Assembly (NCBI GenBank): GCA_964483105.1
Contig: CAYZZU010000057.1
Coordinates: 1-10,074 of the forward strand
Origin: CAYZZU01 sp964483105
Lineage (GTDB): Bacteria; CG2-30-53-67
DNA: 10,074 bases
Direction: 5' to 3'
The notes under the pieces are model-generated. The model saw only the letters and a program-made list of their open reading frames with translations, was not told the origin of the DNA and did not search any database. A program made the translations under genes and the position numbers. This document shows, piece after piece, positions 1 to 5,737 of this stretch (positions within the stretch are counted from its first letter, which is position 1; each line of letters opens with the position of its first letter).

Positions 1-12
1 TTGGAGTAATAC

Positions 13-1389
13 ATGCAGCCCCAGAGAATACTGATCGTGGATGATGATGCTCATATCCTGGAAATCCTGTCCATGAGACTGGAATCCAAAGGTTTTCAGC
101 CGGTCGCTGCGGAAAGCGGCGAGACCGCCCTGAATATCCTGCAGTCCAGTCCCTGTGACCTGGTCCTGACCGATCTCAGGATGGCGGGGTTGGACGGTCT
201 GGGGCTTCTGGAAGAGGTCTGCAAAAACTATCCCGATATTCCGGTAATCATTCTCACGGCCCACGGGAGTATTCCGAACGCCGTGGAAGCGATGCGGAAG
301 GGTGCCGAGAGTTATCTGACCAAGCCTTTCGAAGATCGGGAGCTTTCCATTCATATCGAACGGGCTCTGGAAAAAAGGAGGATGCAGAAAAAGATCCATG
401 ATCTCGAAAGCCTGGTGGAGGAGCAGCTCAGTTTTAAGAATATTGTGGGCCGCTCCCGGGCCATGAAGGAGATTTTCAAAAAGGTGAGCCAAGTGGCGCC
501 TTCGGATTCCACCATTCTTTTAACCGGAGAGAGCGGTACCGGTAAGGAGTTGTTCGCCCGGGCCATCCACGCGCACAGTCAGGTCGCAAACGGACCCTTT
601 GTGGCGGTAAACTGCGGGGCCATCCCGGAGAATCTGTTGGAGAATGAACTGTTCGGTCATGTGCGTGGCGCCTATACCGGTGCCCATGCCGTTCAGAAAG
701 GATATTTCGCGCGGGCCGACGGCGGAACAATCTTTCTCGATGAGATCGGGGAGACCCCCTTTCATCTTCAGGTCAAGCTTCTACGGGTACTGCAGGAGAA
801 AGAGTTTTTCCCCGTGGGGTCGGACCATTCCATAAAAGTAGATGCCCGCGTGGTGGTTGCCACCAATCAGGATCTTGAAACAGCCGTACGGGAAGGGCGC
901 TTCCGCGAGGACCTTTACTACCGGATCCATGTCATTCCGATCCATATCCCTCCGCTTCGGGAGCGGAAGGAGGATATCCCCTTTCTGGCCGACCATTTTA
1001 TTCGGAAGATGGCGAAACGTATGGGCAAGAAGGTTTGCGGTATTGAACCGGGGATGGTCCAGAAGCTGATGCGTCGGAACTGGCCCGGGAATGTCCGTGA
1101 ACTGAAGAACCGGATTGAGCAGGCCATGGTTCTGGCAAAAGGACCGCATCTCGGCGCGGAAGACTTTCTCTTCCTGGAACAGGAAGAGCCTTCGGACCGG
1201 TTCTTGACCTTTAAAGAGTCCCGGGATCTCTTTGAGAAGGAGTATATCACCCACGTGCTCAAGATAACCGGTGGGCATGTTACCAACGCCGCGCGCATGG
1301 CGGGAAAACAGCGGGCGGATTTTTATAATCTGATGAAGAAGCATGGAATCCAGCGATCCGATTTTCTGGACTCCTCTGAAGGGCCATGA
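13..1389 (+). CDS. Sigma-54-dependent response regulator, GlrR/NtrC family
   Basis: This is a cytoplasmic two-component activator of sigma-54 promoters, 458 residues, the usual length. The receiver spans about residues 4-120, with acidic pocket D10-D12, phosphoacceptor D54, T82 and K104 all present, so it should be phosphorylatable. The AAA+ domain (about 143-365) has Walker A GESGTGKE at 172-179, a GAYTGA loop at 219-224 (Tyr replaces the usual Phe of GAFTGA), and Walker B ending in LDE at 242-244. A Fis-type helix-turn-helix lies at about 400-450; its NAARMAGKQRADFYNLMKKH stretch closely resembles E. coli GlrR/QseF from memory. The ATG is preceded by GGAG at 3-6. A TAA at 7-9 could be the end of an upstream gene, perhaps the sensor kinase, but that gene lies outside the window. 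The stop overlaps the next start (ATGA). The family call is firm; targets cannot be read from the sequence. Confidence 0.95.
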   Translation: MQPQRILIVDDDAHILEILSMRLESKGFQPVAAESGETALNILQSSPCDLVLTDLRMAGLDGLGLLEEVCKNYPDIPVIILTAHGSIPNAVEAMRKGAESYLTKPFEDRELSIHIERALEKRRMQKKIHDLESLVEEQLSFKNIVGRSRAMKEIFKKVSQVAPSDSTILLTGESGTGKELFARAIHAHSQVANGPFVAVNCGAIPENLLENELFGHVRGAYTGAHAVQKGYFARADGGTIFLDEIGETPFHLQVKLLRVLQEKEFFPVGSDHSIKVDARVVVATNQDLETAVREGRFREDLYYRIHVIPIHIPPLRERKEDIPFLADHFIRKMAKRMGKKVCGIEPGMVQKLMRRNWPGNVRELKNRIEQAMVLAKGPHLGAEDFLFLEQEEPSDRFLTFKESRDLFEKEYITHVLKITGGHVTNAARMAGKQRADFYNLMKKHGIQRSDFLDSSEGP

Positions 1390-2147
1390 AATCCATGCCA
1401 CATGCAACCGGAAACCGGGACGAGACGCTGGATACCCTTTCTACCGGTGGGATCCGGATTTTTCAGTTGAGAGAGGGGTACCGTTTTTCGCTGGACTCTC
1501 TGATCCTCCCTTTCTTTCTGGAGGGGGTTTCTGGCAACTCATTGATTGAACTCGGTGCCGGGAGCGGGGTGATTTCCATGATTGTTGCCAGGCGGTTCCG
1601 GGAAGGGCGTCTTGTAGCTGTGGAGATCCAGAGACGTCTTTACGATCTTCTGACCAGGAATCTTTCGTTGAACGGCTTATCCGGACGAATCGAGGCGGTC
1701 CTGGGGGATGTCCGTGAAACCGGCAAGATGTTCGAACCGGGAGAGTTTGACCGGGTCTTTTCCAACCCTCCCTTTCGGAGGGTTCGTTCCGGAAGAATGA
1801 GTTCCGATCCTGAAAAGGCAATGGCCCGACACGAGGTTCTGCTGACTTTGGAGGAGCTGGTTCGGGCCGCGGAGTATCTTTTAGCATGGAAAGGAAAGTT
1901 TTCTCTCATCTATCTGCCGGAGCGGCTGGCTGAATTGATCGCAGAACTCCGGAGAAGGAAACTGGAACCGAAACGAATGCGGACGATTCATTCCTTTCCC
2001 GGATCCCCGCCGGTTCTGATCCTGATGGAGGCCGTGAAGGGGGCAAGGCCCGGTATGCTCATCGAGGCGCCCTTCGTGATTTATCGGGACCGATCCGGGC
2101 GGTATACTGATGAAATGCAGGCGATTTATGACTTTACGGGAGAGTGA
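1386..2147 (+). CDS. trmN6: TrmN6/YfiC-type tRNA1(Val) adenine-37 N6-methyltransferase family
   Basis: This is a SAM-dependent class I methyltransferase of the COG4123 type, 253 residues. The N-terminal stretch QLREGYRFSLDSLILPFF is typical of the family. It is followed by the SAM-binding motif I ELGAGSGVISM, an acidic motif II (AVEIQ), and the adenine N6-methylase motif IV NPPF, here NPPFRR followed by an SDPEKAMARHE stretch as expected. In E. coli the enzyme methylates A37 of tRNA1(Val); the substrate here is inferred. The ATG overlaps the preceding stop as ATGA, with a weak AAGGG at 1379-1383, so it is probably translated by coupling with the response regulator. A later in-frame ATG at 1395 is possible. 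The gene ends only 6 bases from the stop of the convergent minus-strand gene, with no terminator hairpin visible between them. Confidence 0.85.
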   Translation: MKSMPHATGNRDETLDTLSTGGIRIFQLREGYRFSLDSLILPFFLEGVSGNSLIELGAGSGVISMIVARRFREGRLVAVEIQRRLYDLLTRNLSLNGLSGRIEAVLGDVRETGKMFEPGEFDRVFSNPPFRRVRSGRMSSDPEKAMARHEVLLTLEELVRAAEYLLAWKGKFSLIYLPERLAELIAELRRRKLEPKRMRTIHSFPGSPPVLILMEAVKGARPGMLIEAPFVIYRDRSGRYTDEMQAIYDFTGE

Positions 2148-2153
2148 ACAGGA

Positions 2154-3740
2154 TCAGGTTGGCGCTTTTCCCTTTTGCATCATCCGTACAAAAACGCGCG
2201 CCATCTCCGGATCGAACTGATGTCCCGCCTCCTCCCGGATTTCCCGGCACGCCTCATCAACGGATCGTTTCTTTTTGTAGTGTCTTCCGGAGATCATGGC
2301 ATCGTAGGAGTCTCCCAGGGTAAGAATTCTTGCTCCCCGGCTGATGTCCTGACCTCTCCTGCCCGTCGGATATCCCTTGCCGTCAAACCGTTCATGATGC
2401 TGGAGGATAATCTGTTTTTCCTGATCCAGGAAGTTCAAAGGATCAATCATCTTCACGCTGAACTGAGGGTGAAGCTGCATGATCCTGAATTCCCGGTTTG
2501 TATAGGCCCCCTTTTTATAGAGAATTTCCGAATGGATGCCGGCCTTACCGATGTCGTGAAGCATGCCGGCGATCCGGATCGAGCGGATCTCTTCTTCCGG
2601 GAGTTTTAACTCCCTGGAAAGCGCTTCAGAGAGTCGCGTGACATTGCCGGAATGGTTGGCCGTCTTAATGTCTTTTCTTTCGATTCCCTCCACAACCTTC
2701 CTGCTGTATTGGAGGAATTGCTCAATCAGGTCCTGGGTGAATCCGAGAAAACGGTCCTGATAAAGCGCAATCTTTTTCAACTGATTCTTGTCGATCAGTT
2801 TTTCCAGGGAATGCTTGTCCTGCCAGCGGCACACATTGTTTTTCCCGCGATTTTTGGCTTCGTACAACGCCTCATCGGCATGACGAATCAGGTCCGCCTT
2901 GTTGTTGATTCCCGCCTCGGAAATGGAGGAGATTCCAATGCTGACAGTGATTGTAATGGAATGTTCGCCGTCATTCATTACCGTGCCGGCGAAGCACTCC
3001 CGAACGCGTTCGCAGAGAGAGACCACCCCCTGCATCTTGATATGAGAGCAGACGACAATGAACTCTTCTCCTCCATACCTGGCGATAATATCGATCTCCC
3101 TCATCTGATCCTTCAGAATCTTCGCGCTCTTCTTGAGAACGAAATCACCGAAGAGGTGTCCATGGCTGTCGTTGATTAATTTAAAATCGTCCAGGTCGAG
3201 AAGGATACAATAGAGAGGATAAGCGTAACGCCGGGCTCTTTTGAACTCCTTGCTCAGGAGCTGCTGGAAATGCCTGTGGTTGTATAGCCCGGTCAGGCCG
3301 TCCTGTGTCGCCTGTTCACGGATCCTGTCCCTGGCCTGGCGATTCCTCACTTCCAGGCGCCGTTGGGAGATCGCATTTTTAATGGCCGAACAGAGAACAG
3401 CGGGTTTCAGCTCATTCCGGGAAATGTAGTCATAGGCTCCCCGTTTCATCGCCTCCACCGCCGTTCGTTCATCTCCCTGTGCGGGGATCATGATCACGGC
3501 CGTATCGATCTTCTTTTTCCGGATGTCCTCCATCAGACGGAGGCCGTCCATTTTCCGGGCGTCATGTCCCACAAGCACCAGATCTACGGGATGTTGACGA
3601 AGATGATGAAGAGCGGACTTCCCGTTCTGGACAAAGGAAAAAGAAGCGTTTCCGAGGTCCTTTTCCAGGATCCCCTCGGCAGTTTTCAGAAAGCTCTGGT
3701 TTTCATCCACACATAGAATGGAGATTCCCGAATCGGGCAT
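2154..3740 (-). CDS. Receiver-GGDEF-HD-GYP cyclic-di-GMP turnover protein with degenerate receiver
   Basis: This soluble 528-residue protein has three domains. The receiver-like domain (about 6-126) keeps D12-E13 but has Gly58 at the phosphoacceptor position, Pro86 instead of Thr/Ser and Arg108 instead of Lys, so normal Asp phosphorylation looks impossible. The GGDEF domain (about 145-306) has D182, an intact GGEEF at 223-227, an inhibitory RxxD (REID) at 214-217 and D199 at the guanine-selecting position, as in ordinary di-GMP cyclases. After a helical linker, the HD-GYP domain (about 355-525) keeps H363, HDIGK at 395-399, HHE at 448-450 and DGKGYP at 453-458. The protein should therefore be able both to make and to degrade c-di-GMP. 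The start at 3740 is chosen because GGAGGAG lies just upstream; a TTG at 3824 in the same frame sits inside the likely promoter. It stands alone, convergent with the trmN6-like gene. Confidence 0.93.
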   Translation of the reverse strand: MPDSGISILCVDENQSFLKTAEGILEKDLGNASFSFVQNGKSALHHLRQHPVDLVLVGHDARKMDGLRLMEDIRKKKIDTAVIMIPAQGDERTAVEAMKRGAYDYISRNELKPAVLCSAIKNAISQRRLEVRNRQARDRIREQATQDGLTGLYNHRHFQQLLSKEFKRARRYAYPLYCILLDLDDFKLINDSHGHLFGDFVLKKSAKILKDQMREIDIIARYGGEEFIVVCSHIKMQGVVSLCERVRECFAGTVMNDGEHSITITVSIGISSISEAGINNKADLIRHADEALYEAKNRGKNNVCRWQDKHSLEKLIDKNQLKKIALYQDRFLGFTQDLIEQFLQYSRKVVEGIERKDIKTANHSGNVTRLSEALSRELKLPEEEIRSIRIAGMLHDIGKAGIHSEILYKKGAYTNREFRIMQLHPQFSVKMIDPLNFLDQEKQIILQHHERFDGKGYPTGRRGQDISRGARILTLGDSYDAMISGRHYKKKRSVDEACREIREEAGHQFDPEMARVFVRMMQKGKAPT

Positions 3741-3742
3741 AA

Positions 3743-3749
3743 CTCCTCC
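3743..3749 (-). promoter_or_regulatory. Ribosome binding site fixing the start of the GGDEF/HD-GYP gene
   Basis: GGAGGAG on the minus strand lies 2 to 5 bases from the ATG at 3740, depending on how the core is aligned. It supports the 528-residue product beginning MPDSG over the 28-residue longer reading from TTG at 3824. Confidence 0.7.
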
Positions 3750-3795
3750 GTACCTGGATGAATGAGGCGAAAGGTCTTTGTCCGCAAGTTTTTGT

Positions 3796-3824
3796 ATAAT
3801 AACAAAGATATCTCTCCAGATCAA
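3796..3824 (-). promoter_or_regulatory. Candidate sigma-70 promoter of the GGDEF/HD-GYP gene
   Basis: On the minus strand, TTGATC (-35, 3824-3819) is followed after 17 bases by TATTAT (-10, 3801-3796). Transcription would begin near 3788, giving a leader of about 48 bases before the ATG at 3740. Both boxes are 4/6 or 5/6 matches to consensus. Seen by eye only. Confidence 0.5.
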
Positions 3825-3867
3825 GCCGGATTTTTCCCCCTAAATGAGCGATAGGAGTCTCAGCCTA

Positions 3868-3948
3868 AACAAAAAGCCCCTCTTGGTTTAAAGGTTTATA
3901 GTGAGTATACGACTCACCTGTAAGGTGAAAGCAGAAACCGGGAGGGGT
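3868..3948 (-). terminator. Long stem next to a T-run; possible terminator of the parA-like transcript or part of a structured RNA
   Basis: GCCCCTCTTGGTTT (3876-3889) can pair with AAACCGGGAGGGGT (3935-3948). Between them sits the hairpin GTGAGT (3901-3906), loop ATACG, ACTCAC (3912-3917). On the minus strand the stem is followed by TTTTTGTTT, as in an intrinsic terminator downstream of the ParA-like gene. The loop is long (45 bases), which is unusual. Two of the pairs are G·U when read on the plus strand but A·C mismatches when read on the minus strand, which hints that the RNA form could be on the plus strand. The strand and role are uncertain. Confidence 0.4.
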
Positions 3949-4140
3949 GATGCGCTCTCCACAACCCAACCTTTTTGACAGGATGAACCGGATCGACAGG
4001 ATATGCAAACCCGACTCCCCCACAGGGGTAACGTGCCCCCTGTCACGTGGCTGAGCATCGCAGGAGGAGAGGGAAAAAGGGTGAGATCGTGTCGACCCGA
4101 AGGGGAGACCATGCGGAGCATGTTCAGTGGGGGAAAGACC
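3949..4140. other. Gene-free stretch with repeats and hairpins
   Basis: No convincing gene is seen here. The stretch contains a degenerate direct repeat, GACAGGAT (3977-3984), GAACCGGAT (3985-3993) and CGACAGGAT (3994-4002), a spacing of 8-9 bases. It also has an inverted repeat, ACAGGGG (4022-4028) with CCCCTGT (4037-4043), which overlaps a competing pair ACGTG (4031-4035) with CACGT (4044-4048), and a small hairpin CATGC-GGA-GCATG just before 4130. On the minus strand it would be the long 3' tail of the ParA-like mRNA. It does not match a riboswitch or small RNA that I recognise. Confidence 0.4.
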
Positions 4141-4764
4141 TCAGCCCTTGTTGACGAAACGTATGAGGGGGCGCCATTCATTCCGGAGGTGCTGGGTCTG
4201 GCTTCTGGCCACGTCGTAGATTCCGAGGCCCAGGATTCCCGCGCGAACATAAATCTGCGAATCCGACAGGTTTCCCACGACGCGGACCGGAAACTTCCGG
4301 AGAGTCTTTTTCAGCATGCGGGCACTCACCGTATGGGAGCGGAGCCGGTTGGAGACCAGCCCGATTCTCTTCTTCCCTTTTTTCAGGTCTGTAACCTTCA
4401 GAATGGTTTCCAAAAAACGGTTCAAAGAGTCGAGATCGAAGATGGAAGGGAGGACTGGGATCAGGACGACATGCGCCCCGGCTACCAGCTTTTCCATCCT
4501 GGCCGGTTTGAGCCCGGCCGGACTGTCCATCACGACCACATCCGGATGATTCAGCGGCGATCGTCCGCCCCGGACGGCGTGCCACCCCAGGATCTCGGGA
4601 TGGTGCTCGGATCTGCGTCTCAACCAACCCATGGAATTTCCCTGGTCATCCAGGTCGACCAACGCGGTTTTCTTTCCCCGCCTTGCGTAGTAGGATGCCA
4701 GATTGACCGCCAGTGTGGTCTTCCCGCAGCCGCCTTTTGGATTCAGTAGAAGAATTGATTTCAT
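4141..4764 (-). CDS. Orphan ParA/MinD-superfamily ATPase (short, ParF-like)
   Basis: This is a 207-residue deviant-Walker ATPase with KGGCGKTT at residues 10-17 (signature Lys10 and catalytic-loop Lys15). The Walker A' strand is LVDLDDQGNS, where D40 replaces the Pro usual in the DxDPQ motif, and Walker B is VVVMDSP ending at about 82. It has no N-terminal DNA-binding extension, and its length matches small ParA proteins such as ParF. Such proteins dimerise on ATP, bind DNA non-specifically and position plasmids, chromosomes or protein complexes. No parB or other partner gene is visible on either side, so its cargo is unknown. AAGGAGC at 4776-4770 precedes the ATG. It lies 89 bases after mobB on the same strand but has its own candidate promoter in the gap. 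It could instead be a non-segregation regulator of the same fold. Confidence 0.88.
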   Translation of the reverse strand: MKSILLLNPKGGCGKTTLAVNLASYYARRGKKTALVDLDDQGNSMGWLRRRSEHHPEILGWHAVRGGRSPLNHPDVVVMDSPAGLKPARMEKLVAGAHVVLIPVLPSIFDLDSLNRFLETILKVTDLKKGKKRIGLVSNRLRSHTVSARMLKKTLRKFPVRVVGNLSDSQIYVRAGILGLGIYDVARSQTQHLRNEWRPLIRFVNKG

Positions 4765-4804
4765 TCGAAGCTCCTTATTTGGGATGGGAGATGATCAGTG
4801 GATG

Positions 4805-4834
4805 GTTATAGCAGGAACCCCTCCGCCGCGTCAA
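4805..4834 (-). promoter_or_regulatory. Candidate sigma-70 promoter of the parA-like gene
   Basis: On the minus strand, TTGACG (-35, 4834-4829) is followed after 18 bases by TATAAC (-10, 4810-4805). Each box has five of six consensus bases. The start would be near 4797, about 33 bases before the ATG. It lies wholly between the mobB stop and the ParA-like start, so the gene can be expressed apart from mobB. Confidence 0.55.
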
Positions 4835-4853
4835 GAGGTATCCGAAGAAAGGA

Positions 4854-5345
4854 TTAGAGAATCTTTTCTTCGATCAGGTCGGCCACCCTCCGTATGTCGT
4901 CTAAGGCAAAAACCGGGAAAGGCTGGGCCGGGAAGGTCCGGTCCGTGATCAGGGCCAATGGATTTCCCATTCGGGGGAAGAGCGGCTCTGTCGGCCCGGT
5001 TCCGGAGCGGTGAATTTCGATAAAAGGAAGCCTTTCTCCCTTGTACCCTTCAATCAGGACCAGATCCACATCCCTGAAATAACCGAGAACCTCCCGGAGG
5101 GGAAGTTCCCGCTCCGGAGTCCGGATCAGGGCCATCTGGTTGGGTGCGTTCGCGACCACCTCAATGGCCCCGGCCTGCCGGAGTCGGAAGGAATCCTTGC
5201 CGGGTGTGTCGATCTCGATTTTGTGATGCGCGTGTTTGAGCACCCCGACGCGAAGGCCGCGCTCAACAAGGACCGGGATCAGACGTTCTAAAAAGGTGGT
5301 CTTGCCCGAGCCGGAGCGGCCCATGAAGGCGATGGCTGGAATCAT
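4854..5345 (-). CDS. mobB: MobB, molybdopterin-guanine dinucleotide biosynthesis adaptor
   Basis: This is a 163-residue P-loop GTP-binding protein, the usual MobB length. It has Walker A GRSGSGKTT at residues 9-17, the family stretch KHAHHKIEIDTPGKDSFRLR with the following QAGA, and an LVLIEGYK segment in the middle. MobB assists MobA in attaching GMP to molybdopterin to make the bis-MGD cofactor of enzymes such as formate dehydrogenase and nitrate reductase. Its exact role is accessory and it is not essential in E. coli. AGGAG five bases before the ATG at 5345 supports the start. No other molybdenum-cofactor gene lies in the window. It is divergent from dacB and is followed on the same strand by the ParA-like gene, with no functional link apparent. 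Confidence 0.93.
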   Translation of the reverse strand: MIPAIAFMGRSGSGKTTFLERLIPVLVERGLRVGVLKHAHHKIEIDTPGKDSFRLRQAGAIEVVANAPNQMALIRTPERELPLREVLGYFRDVDLVLIEGYKGERLPFIEIHRSGTGPTEPLFPRMGNPLALITDRTFPAQPFPVFALDDIRRVADLIEEKIL

Positions 5346-5369
5346 GATTTCTCCTGAGAGTTTTTGCGT

Positions 5370-5398
5370 ATCTTATGGGTTCAGGGAGGGGATGTCAA
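5370..5398 (-). promoter_or_regulatory. Candidate sigma-70 promoter of mobB
   Basis: On the minus strand a perfect TTGACA (-35, 5398-5393) is followed after 17 bases by TAAGAT (-10, 5375-5370). Transcription would start near 5363, leaving a leader of only about 18 bases that contains the AGGAG ribosome site. There is no room for a riboswitch between this start and the ATG. Confidence 0.6.
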
Positions 5399-5465
5399 GA
5401 TTCTTGCATGACTGAAAAAGGAGCTGGCTATCTGCATCAGCCGCCTGGCATTGCTCCTGAGTGGA

Positions 5466-5520
5466 AAACTTTTTCCGTTTTTGTGTAAACTATTTCCCTT
5501 TATGTGTAATGTTTTTCCAC
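5466..5520. repeat. Tandem 21-bp direct repeat, about 2.5 copies, resembling an IS21-family end
   Basis: Two adjacent 21-bp units (5466-5486 and 5487-5507) agree at 18 of 21 bases. Each begins AAACT, contains TTTCC and ends TGTGT. A third, partial unit with TTTTTCC follows at 5508-5520. GTGGAAAA at 5461-5468 is answered by TTTTCCAC at 5513-5520, so the block is also bounded by an inverted repeat. Multiple TTTTTCC repeats spaced about two helical turns apart are, from memory, typical of the transposase-binding ends of IS21-family elements. No istA or istB gene is present, so this would be a solitary remnant end. It could also be an iteron-like regulator site. Confidence 0.5.
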
Positions 5521-5646
5521 GTTGCCTCAATCGCAGAGTAAGCCCAAAAGAAAAGCTAAAAGAGAGTTTTCTGTAACCACATAAGAGCATATAGGATGAT
5601 TGCAGAAAGAAAAAATCATAGCATCATTATGGAATGTTTTTTGCAT

Positions 5647-5667
5647 AATCCATAATGATTATGGATT
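5647..5667. promoter_or_regulatory. Perfect 10-1-10 palindrome, candidate operator upstream of dacB
   Basis: AATCCATAAT (5647-5656), a central G, and ATTATGGATT (5658-5667) form a perfect inverted repeat in AT-rich DNA about 70 bases before the dacB start. A further half-site, ATTATGGAAT at 5626-5635, matches the right arm at 9 of 10 bases and lies exactly 32 bp upstream in the same orientation, about three helical turns. This suggests cooperative binding by a dimeric repressor or activator. The regulator is not identifiable. No convincing -35/-10 pair was found for dacB. Confidence 0.5.
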
Positions 5668-5685
5668 GATAAGTGCTTTTCCCGG

Positions 5686-5704
5686 AATTTACAGGATGTA
5701 AATT
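5686..5704. promoter_or_regulatory. Small inverted repeat just upstream of dacB
   Basis: AATTTAC (5686-5692) and GTAAATT (5698-5704) are perfect inverted arms around the 5-base centre AGGAT. The centre-to-centre size suits a dimeric helix-turn-helix regulator, but a chance occurrence in AT-rich DNA is possible. Confidence 0.3.
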
Positions 5705-5726
5705 TGTATTCATTGGCGACAGGAGT

Positions 5727-5735
5727 GAGGAGGGG
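5727..5735 (+). promoter_or_regulatory. Strong ribosome binding site for the TTG start of dacB
   Basis: GAGGAGGGG ends two bases before the TTG at 5738, or five bases if the GAGGAG core is used. A second AGGAG lies at 5721-5725. The signal peptide begins right at this TTG, and no ATG or GTG in the same frame is better placed. Confidence 0.65.
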
Positions 5736-5737
5736 CA

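Noticed and set aside
3741..3824. 28-residue N-terminal extension of the GGDEF/HD-GYP protein from TTG 3824
   Set aside because: The extension overlaps a good -35/-10 pair, has no ribosome site, and the receiver fold begins right after ATG 3740, which has GGAGGAG upstream.
3901..3948. GGTGAAAG-containing stretch reminiscent of a group II intron 5' region
   Set aside because: No domain V, no intron-encoded protein and no matching 3' end are visible; the short motif is not enough.
4003..4749. Long plus-strand open frame opposite the ParA-like gene
   Set aside because: It is antisense to a gene with clear ATPase motifs; its own translation shows no domain and no ribosome site.
5346..5450. Molybdenum-cofactor riboswitch upstream of mobB
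   Set aside because: The good promoter lies only about 18 bases before the start codon, leaving no room for an aptamer, and no matching structure was seen.
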